From Bacillus sp. (in: firmicutes) (GTDB taxonomy: Bacteria; Bacillota; Bacilli; Bacillales; Cytobacillaceae): DNA of 64,000 nt. The position numbers were made by a program, and so were the translations under genes. Location: NCBI GenBank assembly GCA_011524525.1, contig WTKE01000108.1, forward strand, positions 1-64,000, read 5' to 3'. The number at the start of each line of letters is the position of its first letter. Position 1 is the stretch's first letter. Below the pieces are notes generated by a model. The model made no database searches and was not told where the DNA came from. It worked only from the letters and a program-made list of their open reading frames with translations. This document shows positions 19,055-28,154 of the stretch, piece by piece.

Positions 19055-19189
19055 TTATCCTCTGATTTCAGTCTCTCCTAAAAATCTTCTAATCTCATCT
19101 TTCTCCAGGCCTAGCTTTTTTGCCTCAATGATCAACATCATCCACTCATAGTCTAGCTCTTCTACTGTCACTTCACTCGTTTCTAACAT
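19055..19189 (-). CDS. SinI-like anti-repressor (44 aa)
   Basis: MLETSEVTVEELDYEWMMLIIEAKKLGLEKDEIRRFLGETEIRG; ELDYEWM.LI.EAK..GL..DEIR.FL matches the SinI/SinR dimerisation domain; RBS GGGGGAG. Confidence 0.82.
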   Translation of the reverse strand: MLETSEVTVEELDYEWMMLIIEAKKLGLEKDEIRRFLGETEIRG

Positions 19190-19221
19190 CCCTTAATCTC
19201 CCCCTAAAATACAATCGTATT

Positions 19222-19320
19222 CCAGGCAGTCCAGCCGTCTTAGCAAAAAACTTCCAACTACCTTAGACCTGCGACTTTGCGTCCCCCCTTTTCAGAAGGT
19301 TTGCCCTTTTCTGCGTTTTT
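19222..19320 (-). promoter_or_regulatory. cyclic-di-GMP-I (GEMM-I) riboswitch
   Basis: Minus strand ACGCAGAAAAGGGCAAACCTTCTGAAAAGGGGGGACGCAAAGTCGCAGGTCTAAGGTAG...GCTAAGACGGCTGGACTGCC: GGGCAAACC, GAAA tetraloop, GGACGCAAAG and the receptor-side sequences of GEMM-I. Confidence 0.88.
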
Positions 19321-19361
19321 CTCTCCCCGTATGATTAACTTATTTATCATTTTACTACTCG

Positions 19362-19391
19362 ATTTTAGTAAATTGTGTAAAAATTTGTCAT
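19362..19391 (-). promoter_or_regulatory. candidate sigma-A promoter for the riboswitch-sinI transcript
   Basis: Minus strand ATGACA - 18 nt - TAAAAT. Confidence 0.5.
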
Positions 19392-19572
19392 ACACTTTAA
19401 AATTTTCCCAACTTTTTAGTTACAGTATTCGACAAACACCTCCATGAAAACCAATCTTAGCCTTTCAAACACATACAATTTTTTACATTTTTAAAATCAA
19501 GCGCAAAAAAACTATAAGCCTTCCTGTCGCCCACTGTCGAAATCATTTTTAAAATTTTCTGACTTCAAACAA

Positions 19573-19779
19573 TTAAGTCTTTATTCCTAGTTTTTGTTTC
19601 TCGTATGCTTTTAATTTTCTTTGGATAGGAATGATATTTACATGTACCCTTTCAAGTGTAATTGCGTCAAAAAATGGTAACTTAGTTAGGTTATGGCCAC
19701 AGATAGGACAGATCCATTCCCCTGCTTCCGAACTACTGTATGAAGGGCGATAACATTTGTCACAGTTTTTTCGGTACAT
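19573..19779 (-). CDS. small zinc-ribbon-like hypothetical protein
   Basis: 68 aa with CDKC...CPIC pairs. Confidence 0.6.
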   Translation of the reverse strand: MYRKNCDKCYRPSYSSSEAGEWICPICGHNLTKLPFFDAITLERVHVNIIPIQRKLKAYEKQKLGIKT

Positions 19780-20092
19780 TCACTCCACCTACTATTCTAA
19801 TAGTTTCCGTTTCTTATTCTATTAAATTTCGTTCTATATAAAGAATATTTCACTTTTATTTTAGATGCTAGTGCTTTTAAACTAAACTCCTTAAACGGAC
19901 CGTTTTTTCGTTATAATGAACAATTTCCTTCGATTTTCATCTCCTTTCTCCATATTTCTTACTTTTGTAATTTTTTAAAGAACAATTCGTTCGTTGTAAT
20001 GTACATTTTACGAAGTTTGTAAATCTAGTACTATTTTTATGCAAATAAAAAAGGAATCAGTCCTTATGAGACTGACTCCTCAAAAATAATTT

Positions 20093-21007
20093 TTAAGATA
20101 GAGTGTTGAGTTGAACAGCTATTTTTGATCCGACATCAGCATTATTTTTCACCAATGCAATATTAGCTTCCAAACTTCTTCCTTCTGTAAGTTCTTTTAC
20201 CTTTGCTAAAAGAAATGGAGTGACATTTTTACCAGAAATCTCGTTTTCCTTTGCTTCTTTTAATGCCGATTCAATTACACCATTTATAAATTCCTCTTCA
20301 AGAGCATCGGTTTCCGGGATTGGGTTGGCAATAACCACTCCACCCTTCAAGCCTAAATCCCACTTTGTACGAATCATGCTTGCTGCTTCCTGTTCATTTT
20401 CCACTTGAACGTTCACTTGGAAGGGACTTGTTCTAGTATAAAAAGCAGGAAGAACATCGGTACCAAAACCAACGACAGGCACCCCATGAGTTTCTAAATA
20501 CTCTAGTGTTAATCCAATATCTAGAATAGATTTCGCCCCTGCGCACACAACAGCCACATTGGTTTGAGCCAGTTCTTGAAGATCAGCTGAAACATCCATC
20601 GTTACTTCTGCTTCACGGTGAACTCCACCGATCCCACCTGTTACAAACACTTCAATTCCTGCAAGCTCGGCACATATCATCGTCGCAGCTACCGTTGTTG
20701 CTCCATTTTTCTTCGTCGCAACTAAGTAAGGTAAATCTCTACGGCTTGCCTTTTCAATGTCCTTTCGTGTAGCCAGCATTTCTAACTCTTCGTCTGATAA
20801 GCCTATTTTAATTTTTCCGTTTAAAATAGCTATCGTTGCTGGTACAGCACCATTTTTACGAATTATGTCCTCTACTTCCTTTGCCGTTTGTACATTTTGT
20901 GGGTACGGCATCCCGTGAGAGATGATGGTCGACTCTAATGCCACGACTGGTACATTATTTTTTTTTGCCTCTAAAACTTCTTGTGAGTATTCTAAGTATT
21001 TTTCCAT
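20093..21007 (-). CDS. psuG: pseudouridine-5'-phosphate glycosidase
   Basis: [17 protein letters not shown] and [14 protein letters not shown]. Confidence 0.92.
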   Translation of the reverse strand: MEKYLEYSQEVLEAKKNNVPVVALESTIISHGMPYPQNVQTAKEVEDIIRKNGAVPATIAILNGKIKIGLSDEELEMLATRKDIEKASRRDLPYLVATKKNGATTVAATMICAELAGIEVFVTGGIGGVHREAEVTMDVSADLQELAQTNVAVVCAGAKSILDIGLTLEYLETHGVPVVGFGTDVLPAFYTRTSPFQVNVQVENEQEAASMIRTKWDLGLKGGVVIANPIPETDALEEEFINGVIESALKEAKENEISGKNVTPFLLAKVKELTEGRSLEANIALVKNNADVGSKIAVQLNTLS

Positions 21008-21020
21008 GTTTGTTTGCTCC

Positions 21021-22118
21021 TTAGTGGAAATTATGTTGAAAAGCTTCTTGTAGCTGTTGATGATTTAATGACGGGTTAACCGTTTCCTCCGTTGCTAAAG
21101 TAAGCATTGAACATGCCATACCAATTTTACAGGCATCTTCCGTTTTTAAGTCACGTAAATAGGCATACACAATTCCTGCAACCAGTGCATCTCCTGCACC
21201 CGTTACATCTACAACATCAACCTTTGGCGGTAACAACACACCCGCTTCATTTGCCTTTGTAAAGTAAATAAGTCCTTTGTCTCCGCGAGAAATGACCACT
21301 CTTTCAACGCCTTTTTTCATAATTGCTTCTGCAGCTTTAAAAAAGTCACCTTCGTCTTTGATTGGTGTCCCAGCTAATGCCTCTGCTTCGTCCTTATTTG
21401 CAATCAACCAAGCCACTCCATCAAGATTGTGTGGCAATTTCTTAATTTTCGGAGCTGAAACAGGAGTAATCACGAGGGGAATCGCTTCTTCTCTACAACG
21501 ACCAATCACTTTTGCGAGCACTTCAGAAGGGAAGTTTGTATCTATCATGACAAGCTCTGTTGATGCTAGAAAACCCCAGCGCTTTTCAACAAACTCTAAA
21601 TCGACACGATCATATATCCCCATATCTGCTAAAGCAACCGCCATTTCTCCATCCACATCCAAAACAGCCGTGTACGTTCCCGTTGCTTCATTAGGAAGAA
21701 TTTTTGAAGGCTCTATGTCGACGAAAGACCTTGTATAGTCTAGTAACCATTTTCCTTCATGATCATCACCTACAACGCTCATAAGTGAAACATCTAATCC
21801 TAGCCTTCCCAAGTTCTCAGCAATGTTCCTTGCCACCCCTCCGCAAGAATTACTAGTACTTGCAGGATTGGATGTTCCTAACTGAAGCTTATCGATCACT
21901 TGCATTTTCCTATCCACATTGGCTCCGCCTATACAGATCACCTGTTTTTTATTAGGTAATACATACGCCCGACCTAATAGTTTTCCTTGCTTTGTTAGAG
22001 AAGAAATATAACCAGCAACAGCCGACCGAGACAAGCCCGTCCTTTCCGCCAACTCATTTTGAGATATAAATGGATCTCTTTTAATCAGTCCAAGTATTGT
22101 TGCTTCCTTATCACTCAT
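21021..22118 (-). CDS. psuK: PfkB-family pseudouridine kinase with N-terminal winged HTH
   Basis: N-terminal HTH, then [10 protein letters not shown] and [12 protein letters not shown]; operonic with psuG. Confidence 0.88.
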   Translation of the reverse strand: MSDKEATILGLIKRDPFISQNELAERTGLSRSAVAGYISSLTKQGKLLGRAYVLPNKKQVICIGGANVDRKMQVIDKLQLGTSNPASTSNSCGGVARNIAENLGRLGLDVSLMSVVGDDHEGKWLLDYTRSFVDIEPSKILPNEATGTYTAVLDVDGEMAVALADMGIYDRVDLEFVEKRWGFLASTELVMIDTNFPSEVLAKVIGRCREEAIPLVITPVSAPKIKKLPHNLDGVAWLIANKDEAEALAGTPIKDEGDFFKAAEAIMKKGVERVVISRGDKGLIYFTKANEAGVLLPPKVDVVDVTGAGDALVAGIVYAYLRDLKTEDACKIGMACSMLTLATEETVNPSLNHQQLQEAFQHNFH

Positions 22119-22338
22119 AATTCACCTCATGACAGTAAAGACATTTGTCTTTATTATAAACTTTTGTTCACTAATTTACTACCTGTTTTCTCATTATCTG
22201 GAAAATATTATCGATCGAGTTCCACCTAAGATTATTGTCAATTGCTAAATTTGTATATTTTTTGAATTTTATTTGCCATATATGTAAACAAACACTATAA
22301 TAAAAGTAGATTCAACCATGTGTGAAGGAGGTATTTCC

Positions 22339-22458
22339 ATGACCGTTGTTCACATCTTGAATTTTACCATTCCAATTGCATGCATACTCTTTGCTGGGAT
22401 TTTAATGGATCGAATGTGTAAACCGGAAGTACCACAACCTGATAATAACAACGATTAG
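22339..22458 (+). CDS. small membrane protein (39 aa)
   Basis: RBS GAAGGAGG; MTVVHILNFTIPIACILFAGILMDRMCKPEVPQPDNNND. Confidence 0.55.
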   Translation: MTVVHILNFTIPIACILFAGILMDRMCKPEVPQPDNNND

Positions 22459-22585
22459 TTCTTGTGTTTTGCGTTTCTTGTAAGCGCTTCCTAATGAATA
22501 ATCCCTTGTATCTCTTTTTGGCCACTCTTTGGAGTGGTCCTTTTTTATTTTTAATAATATAGAAAAAACTGAACCTATGATAGGC

Positions 22586-23386
22586 TCAGTCTGCCGTTCT
22601 TGGTAAAATTAAAATTTCTACACGACGATTTTTCGCTTTTCCTGCAGCATCTTCATTTGAAGCAATAGGTTGAAATTCTCCATATCCCTTCGCACTAAAC
22701 CAACTTGGGTCAAGCTTGTCGTTTTCCAGTAAGATCTTCATAAAGTTAATGGCACGCATGACACTTAGCTCCCAGTTAGAAGAGAACCTTGCATTTTTAA
22801 TCGGAACATTATCTGTATGTCCACTGATAATCACACTTCGCGCTGGATCCATAACGAGTAAATCTGAGATCTCTCTAACAATGGTTAAATCTTGCGTTCT
22901 CACCGAGTCACTGCCCGATTCAAATAAAACATTGTCTCTTATCGTTACGTGTAGTCCGTCATCTTCGAGAGTGGTTTCAAGTTTGTCCTCTAACCCTTTG
23001 CTCGTTATATACTCATTCACCTTTGCTTGAATAGCTTGGAGCTCAACCTGTTCCGCTTGTTCTGCTAGTTGCTGCTTTTGCTCTTCCGTCATCCCTTCAG
23101 ATTGAGCTTGTGATTGTTCGGTACTTTCAGAATCATTTTGCTGCTCGTCTGGTGCTGTTGCTCCTTCTTCAGGAATCGGGCTCGGAAACTCAAATATCCC
23201 CGTTCCACTCGTAAACTGAGCGTTAAACACTTCGGCCATTGCTTGAAACTTTTTCGCATCCAACGAACTCATTGAGAATAATACGATAAACAAAGCAAGT
23301 AGGAGAGTTAAAAGGTCAGCGTAAGGAATTAACCAAGATTCGTCAACATGCTCCTCATGATGATGCTTCTTATGTCGCTTACTCAT
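22586..23386 (-). CDS. motB: flagellar motor protein MotB
   Basis: WLIPYADLLTLLLALFIVLFSMSSLD and OmpA-like ISGHTDNVPI. Confidence 0.93.
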   Translation of the reverse strand: MSKRHKKHHHEEHVDESWLIPYADLLTLLLALFIVLFSMSSLDAKKFQAMAEVFNAQFTSGTGIFEFPSPIPEEGATAPDEQQNDSESTEQSQAQSEGMTEEQKQQLAEQAEQVELQAIQAKVNEYITSKGLEDKLETTLEDDGLHVTIRDNVLFESGSDSVRTQDLTIVREISDLLVMDPARSVIISGHTDNVPIKNARFSSNWELSVMRAINFMKILLENDKLDPSWFSAKGYGEFQPIASNEDAAGKAKNRRVEILILPRTAD

Positions 23387-24173
23387 TTGCCGGCTCTCCT
23401 GTCGCAGCTAAGAACTTCTTCTTTTCACTACCTGGTAGGTAAGAAGCTAACTTTGTTTCAATGACTCGAGGAGCTTCCCCTTCTAAAATGGATAGAATCC
23501 CCTCCACCATCATTTGTTTAATTTTCACTTCTTGCTTTGACTTTCGCTTCAATTTGTTTGCAAATGGATGCCATAGTACATAACCGGTAAAAATACCTAA
23601 TAGGGTTGCAATGAACGCAGCACTGATCGCGTGGCCTAGTCCCTCGATATCATTCATGTATCCAAGGGCAGCTATCAAACCTACTACCGCTCCAAGTACC
23701 CCAAGGGTCGGAGCGTACGTACCTGCTTGTGTAAAAATCAGTGCACCAGATTGATGTCTTTCTTCCATCGCTTCAATTTCTTCCGATAGCACGTCGCGAA
23801 TATAGTCGGCACTTTGTCCATCGACCGCTAGCGATAGTCCATTTTTTAAGAAATCATCGTCTACTTCGTTTGTTTTAGACTCTAGAGCTAATAGTCCCTC
23901 TTTACGAGCTAGCTGCGCCCAATCCGAAAACATTTTAATTAAATCCACTGGGTTTGGTAGCTTGTCTTCCTTAAATAGCTTTCCGAAAAGCTTGGGCACT
24001 CTTTTGATTTCACTTGTTGGGAATGCGATTGTTACAGCCCCAACCGTTCCTAACAAAATAATTAAAAGTGCCGCGGGATTCACTAGTTGCACTGGGCTAA
24101 CGCCTTTAAAGAACATTCCCACTAATACCGCCACGACCCCTACGACAACACCTATTACCGATGTTTTATCCAT
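23379..24173 (-). CDS. motA: flagellar motor stator protein MotA
   Basis: Four-TM MotA; APTLGVLGAVVGLI; overlaps motB. Confidence 0.93.
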   Translation of the reverse strand: MDKTSVIGVVVGVVAVLVGMFFKGVSPVQLVNPAALLIILLGTVGAVTIAFPTSEIKRVPKLFGKLFKEDKLPNPVDLIKMFSDWAQLARKEGLLALESKTNEVDDDFLKNGLSLAVDGQSADYIRDVLSEEIEAMEERHQSGALIFTQAGTYAPTLGVLGAVVGLIAALGYMNDIEGLGHAISAAFIATLLGIFTGYVLWHPFANKLKRKSKQEVKIKQMMVEGILSILEGEAPRVIETKLASYLPGSEKKKFLAATGEPANE

Positions 24174-24339
24174 ACTTCATTCTCCTGTCTTTTCCCTTTA
24201 GTATCTTGTATGATAGAAGTCCTCTTTCTATCAACCTACTACCTTTTATTTCGGCTAATTATGTCATTTTTTTAGGGAATATGTAAAAAATTATATTTGA
24301 AGATGTGACAAAAAAATGCCTAAAGGGTATCCTTAGGCA

Positions 24340-24720
24340 CTAAAATAACTTCTTATTTATTTTTTGCTCATAATTTTTAAAAATAGAGGAGTTTGTATTC
24401 ACCCGGCGTTTGGATAACATACTGTTATAACGCAACATCTTTTCATTTAATTTTTTCTGTAAACCAATTCTTTGATCATCGTCATCACAGGATTTTAACA
24501 GAGATTCTATAGACATCATTTCCTGCTTGAGTGCATGTTCTTCCGGAGAATACCCCGCATTTTTCAAGACGGTAAATGCCATACGAAGTTCCTCAGGAAT
24601 GGCAGATAAATCATCAAGCTTTAAAGGTTTCCCATAGCCAGGTAAATGATCGAATTCTCCATTTTCCATCGCCTTACGAATGCGTTCCTCTGAAATACTT
24701 TGAGAAAAATCCATGAACAT
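24340..24720 (-). CDS. DUF1992 / DnaJ-homologue-subfamily-C-28-like protein
   Basis: ISEERIRKAMENGEFDHLPGYGKPLKLDD. Confidence 0.85.
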   Translation of the reverse strand: MFMDFSQSISEERIRKAMENGEFDHLPGYGKPLKLDDLSAIPEELRMAFTVLKNAGYSPEEHALKQEMMSIESLLKSCDDDDQRIGLQKKLNEKMLRYNSMLSKRRVNTNSSIFKNYEQKINKKLF

Positions 24721-24782
24721 CCCTCCTTCCCTTATTATACCTTGTATAGTGGAAAGCGAGGAAGTTTTCCATCATTTGCTTT

Positions 24783-25343
24783 TTAACTTTGATCAGGCAT
24801 CCAGTTTGCTGGGACACCTTTCCCTGTATTCTTGGCATGCTGAAGGGCCTGCATAAGCCTAACATGCTCATAAAGGTTTCGTCCGACTTCCCTTGGATAG
24901 ACGAGTTTAGCAACAATGATTTGTTCAGGATCTATAAAAAATGAGGCTCTAAAAGCAGCACCTGTTTTCTCATCCAGTACTCGATACGATTGGGAGATCG
25001 CATGAGTTCTGTCACTCAACAAAGGGTAGTAGACATTTTGTAAAGAGGGAGTGGTTTCTCGAAACACTTTATGTGAATAGATGCTATCTGTGCTAATAGC
25101 CAAAACCTCAACATTCATTGCTTGAAAATAAGGATAAACAGCAGCGACCGCCGCTAGTTCTGTCTCTCAGACGGGTGTAAAGTCACTTGGATAGAAAAAC
25201 AAGAGAAGCCATTTCCCTTTATATTGCTCGAGTTCAAATGTTTTGATTTCTCCATTTATAAATCCTTTTGTCGAGAAGATTGGAGCTTGATCGTCTCGCG
25301 TCGTACAAAATGGCTGTTGCTCATTTTGAGATAGATTAGTCAC
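24783..25343 (-). CDS. candidate selenocysteine-containing peroxiredoxin (in-frame UGA at 25167-25169)
   Basis: GTG start after RBS GGGGGG; 186 codons in one frame reading MTNLSQNEQQPFC...KWLLLFFYPSDFTPV-U-ETELAAVAAVYPYF...GKGVPANWMPDQS with UGA at the peroxidatic Cys position. The ORF track shows only the part after the UGA (24783-25118). Confidence 0.72.
25140..25155 (-). promoter_or_regulatory. SECIS-like hairpin downstream of the in-frame UGA
   Basis: AGCGGC-GGUC-GCUGCU, 6 bp (one G-U), loop GGUC starting 18 nt after the UGA. Confidence 0.6.
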
Positions 25344-25484
25344 TTGGATCCCCCCTCTTTTTTAAAATTTACAACCCATTACTTTCTATAAATATGCATG
25401 AACCTTCTGAACTGTCCTGTTTCTTTTCTACATAGAAGCGAAATTTTCCGGAAAAGCTAATTTTGAGGAAAGGAGTGTGGAAAA

Positions 25485-25649
25485 ATGAGTCGCGGAAAAG
25501 ATTTTGAGCATAAGAAAAAGGGACATCCTGGGAAGTTTCCTGAGGGGACTCTTGTTGAAAAACATACAAAGGACGCAATTGGCGATGAGGAATTTCTTGT
25601 CGTACGTGAAGCGTTTAAAAATCGAGTAGAAACTAGAGACGTGGAATAG
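25485..25649 (+). CDS. small hypothetical protein (54 aa)
   Basis: RBS GGAAAGGAG; MSRGKDFEHKKKGHPGKFPEGTLVEKHTKDAIGDEEFLVVREAFKNRVETRDVE. Confidence 0.6.
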   Translation: MSRGKDFEHKKKGHPGKFPEGTLVEKHTKDAIGDEEFLVVREAFKNRVETRDVE

Positions 25650-25766
25650 ACCTTGCAATCGCAAGGTCTTTCTTATTTATCCAGCGCCATGAGCTATTCT
25701 TATTCCCCTTTTCTTTCGTTTTCCTGTATACTTATCCCGAGCAAATGGAAATTCGGAGGATAAATA

Positions 25767-27857
25767 ATGAAATCACTCGTACTCGCTGAAAAGCCAAGCG
25801 TAGCTAGAGAAATTGCGCGCGTTCTTGGCTGTACGCAAACACATAAAAGCTATATTGAAGGGCCGAAGTATATTGTCACTTGGGCACTTGGACATTTAAT
25901 TGAGTTAAAAATGCCTGAGCATTATGATACGAAATACAAGCAATGGAATTTAGAAGACCTACCGATCATCCCTGATCAGATGGGGCTTAAGGTGATGAAA
26001 CAAACCTCTCACCAGTATAAAGCGATCGAGTTTCTTGCCAAGCGTAAAGACGTGAAGGATTGCATTATCGCCACCGACGCGGGACGTGAAGGGGAGCTTG
26101 TTGCGCGCTGGATTTTAGAAAAAATCCGCTGGAATAAACCGATTAAGCGTTTGTGGATCTCATCCCATACAGATCGTTCGATTAAAGAGGGATTTGCTAA
26201 GCTCCGTCCTGGTAGCGAGTATGAAAATTTATATGCTTCAGCGGTTTGTCGAGCGGAAGCCGATTGGTTAATTGGACTGAATGTGACTCGTGCTTTAACC
26301 ACCAAATATAAGGACCCACTCTCTGCAGGTCGAGTGCAAACTCCAACTCTTGCGTTAGTAATGGATCGCGAAAAAGCCATTCAGACATTTAAGCCACAGG
26401 AATACTGGACGATTTCTGCCCAAATTGGACCTTTAAAGACAGATTGGGAAGAAAATGGAGAGAAGAGAATTTTTTCAAAAGACAAAGCAGATCATATTTT
26501 AGCAAAAGGTAAAGGACAAAAAGCGGTCGTTCAGTCGATCAATCGTACCGCAAAGTCTGAACAACAGCCGCTGCCCTATGATTTAACAGAGCTGCAACGT
26601 GATGCCAACAAGCGCTTTGGCTTTTCAGCGAAAAAGACATCGAGCGTATTGCAAAAATTGTATGAGCAGCACAAGCTCGTAACTTACCCGCGTACGGATT
26701 CTCGTTACCTTACGACGGATATGGAAGCGACGATGCTCGACCGAGTCGAAGCGATTGCTGGAGGCTATAAAGAAGAAGTACGAAGCATTCTAGCTAACAA
26801 GGGTAGGGTAGTTGCAAAACGGGTGTTTAATAATGAGAAAGTAACCGATCACCATGCCATAATTCCTACAGAAGAGCGATTATTTCTTCGTGATTTAGAA
26901 TCAGATGAACGGAAGCTCTACGATTTAATTGTGAAGCGATTCCTTGCTCTGTTTTACCCTGCCTATCAGTATGAAACTGTTCGTGCCGTATTTGATGTGA
27001 ACGGGGAGTCCTTCTCAGCGAAGGAAACGGTCGTGGTTGATGCAGGTTTTAAAGCTATTACAGGAAAAGATCAGGAGCTAAGTGGCCAAAAGCTCGGACA
27101 GATCACGAAGGGACAGTCCTTCTCGATAGGTCAGGTTCAGGTAGAGAAAAGGTTAACCGAACCCCCTGCTCGATTCTCAGAGTCTGATATTTTAGGTCAA
27201 ATGGAGAAATACGGGCTTGGTACCCCTGCGACTCGCGCGGAAATTATCGAAAGAATCATTGAAACTGAGGTTGTTGAACGGAAAAATGGACGTTTGCATC
27301 CGACTCCTAAAGGAAAGCAATTGATGGATCTTGTGAATGAGGAGCTTACCTCTCCTGAGCTTACCGCACAATGGGAAAAAGAGCTTGAAGCTATTTCACG
27401 TGGCAAAGGAGATCCAAAGCAATTTTTAAAACGAATTCGTAAGCAAACCGAGCAATTGATCTCTGAAATTAAGACGAGTGATAAATCGTATCGCGCTCAT
27501 AACTTAACGGGATCCAAATGCCCAGAGTGCCAATCTTTGTTAAAAGAGAGAAATACGAAAGAAGGCAAGATTCTCGTTTGCTCGAGCTCGGAATGTAACT
27601 ACCGAAAGCGTAAGGATCCAAAGCTTTCTAACAGACGCTGTCCTCAGTGTAAAAAGAAAATGGAAATGCACGAAGGAAAAGCTGGCTTGTACTTCCAATG
27701 CCGGAAGTGTAACGTGGTTGAGAAAGCAGAGGAACGAAAGAAAGCGGTCAATAAACGCGAGGAACGAAAGCTTGTCCAGAAGTACACCCAAAAAGATGAC
27801 AACTTCGGAAACAGCCTCGGAGACTTATTAAAAGCAGCATTAGAAAAGAAAGAATAA
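25767..27857 (+). CDS. topB: DNA topoisomerase III
   Basis: LAEKPSVAREIARVLG, TYPRTDSRYL active site, and C-terminal zinc-finger motifs. Confidence 0.95.
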   Translation: MKSLVLAEKPSVAREIARVLGCTQTHKSYIEGPKYIVTWALGHLIELKMPEHYDTKYKQWNLEDLPIIPDQMGLKVMKQTSHQYKAIEFLAKRKDVKDCIIATDAGREGELVARWILEKIRWNKPIKRLWISSHTDRSIKEGFAKLRPGSEYENLYASAVCRAEADWLIGLNVTRALTTKYKDPLSAGRVQTPTLALVMDREKAIQTFKPQEYWTISAQIGPLKTDWEENGEKRIFSKDKADHILAKGKGQKAVVQSINRTAKSEQQPLPYDLTELQRDANKRFGFSAKKTSSVLQKLYEQHKLVTYPRTDSRYLTTDMEATMLDRVEAIAGGYKEEVRSILANKGRVVAKRVFNNEKVTDHHAIIPTEERLFLRDLESDERKLYDLIVKRFLALFYPAYQYETVRAVFDVNGESFSAKETVVVDAGFKAITGKDQELSGQKLGQITKGQSFSIGQVQVEKRLTEPPARFSESDILGQMEKYGLGTPATRAEIIERIIETEVVERKNGRLHPTPKGKQLMDLVNEELTSPELTAQWEKELEAISRGKGDPKQFLKRIRKQTEQLISEIKTSDKSYRAHNLTGSKCPECQSLLKERNTKEGKILVCSSSECNYRKRKDPKLSNRRCPQCKKKMEMHEGKAGLYFQCRKCNVVEKAEERKKAVNKREERKLVQKYTQKDDNFGNSLGDLLKAALEKKE

Positions 27858-27897
27858 AAGGAACGCTTAGGCGCCCCAGGCACCTAAGCGTTTTTTC
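27858..27897 (+). terminator. Rho-independent terminator of topB
   Basis: ACGCTTAGGcgccccaggcaCCTAAGCGTTTTTT. Confidence 0.8.
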
Positions 27898-27937
27898 AGG
27901 AACAAAACTGTCCGCCCCACACGGACAAATTAGAACA

Positions 27938-28108
27938 ATCTGTCCACGAGCGGTGACAGACACCCTAAAAAGACAGAATGGGTAGTTTTGTCCACGAAGG
28001 GTGACAGACACCACAAAAAGACAAATCATGTAGCTTTGTCCACGAAGGGTGACAGACACCATAAAAAGACAAATCATGTAGTTTTGTCCACGAAGGGTGT
28101 CTGTCACC
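27938..28108 (+). repeat. family B 48-bp repeat, locus 2 (four units)
   Basis: Core starts at 27952, 28000, 28048 and 28096 (exact 48-bp spacing); TGTCCACGARNGGTGACAGACACC, with the last core inverted (GGTGTCTGTCACC). Confidence 0.9.
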
Positions 28109-28154
28109 GCACTTGTGTCACCGCAATTGTCACGGTAATTAGGAGGTTTTCAGC

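Noticed and set aside
24783-25343. Simple pseudogene reading of the interrupted peroxiredoxin
   Set aside because: Not excluded, but less favoured: the only disruption is UGA precisely at the catalytic Cys, the rest of the frame is intact, and a suitable hairpin follows. Kept as the main alternative.
27748-28107. 119-aa ORF (-) with repeated VSVTLRGQNYMICLF
   Set aside because: Antisense to the topB end and translated from the 48-bp repeats.
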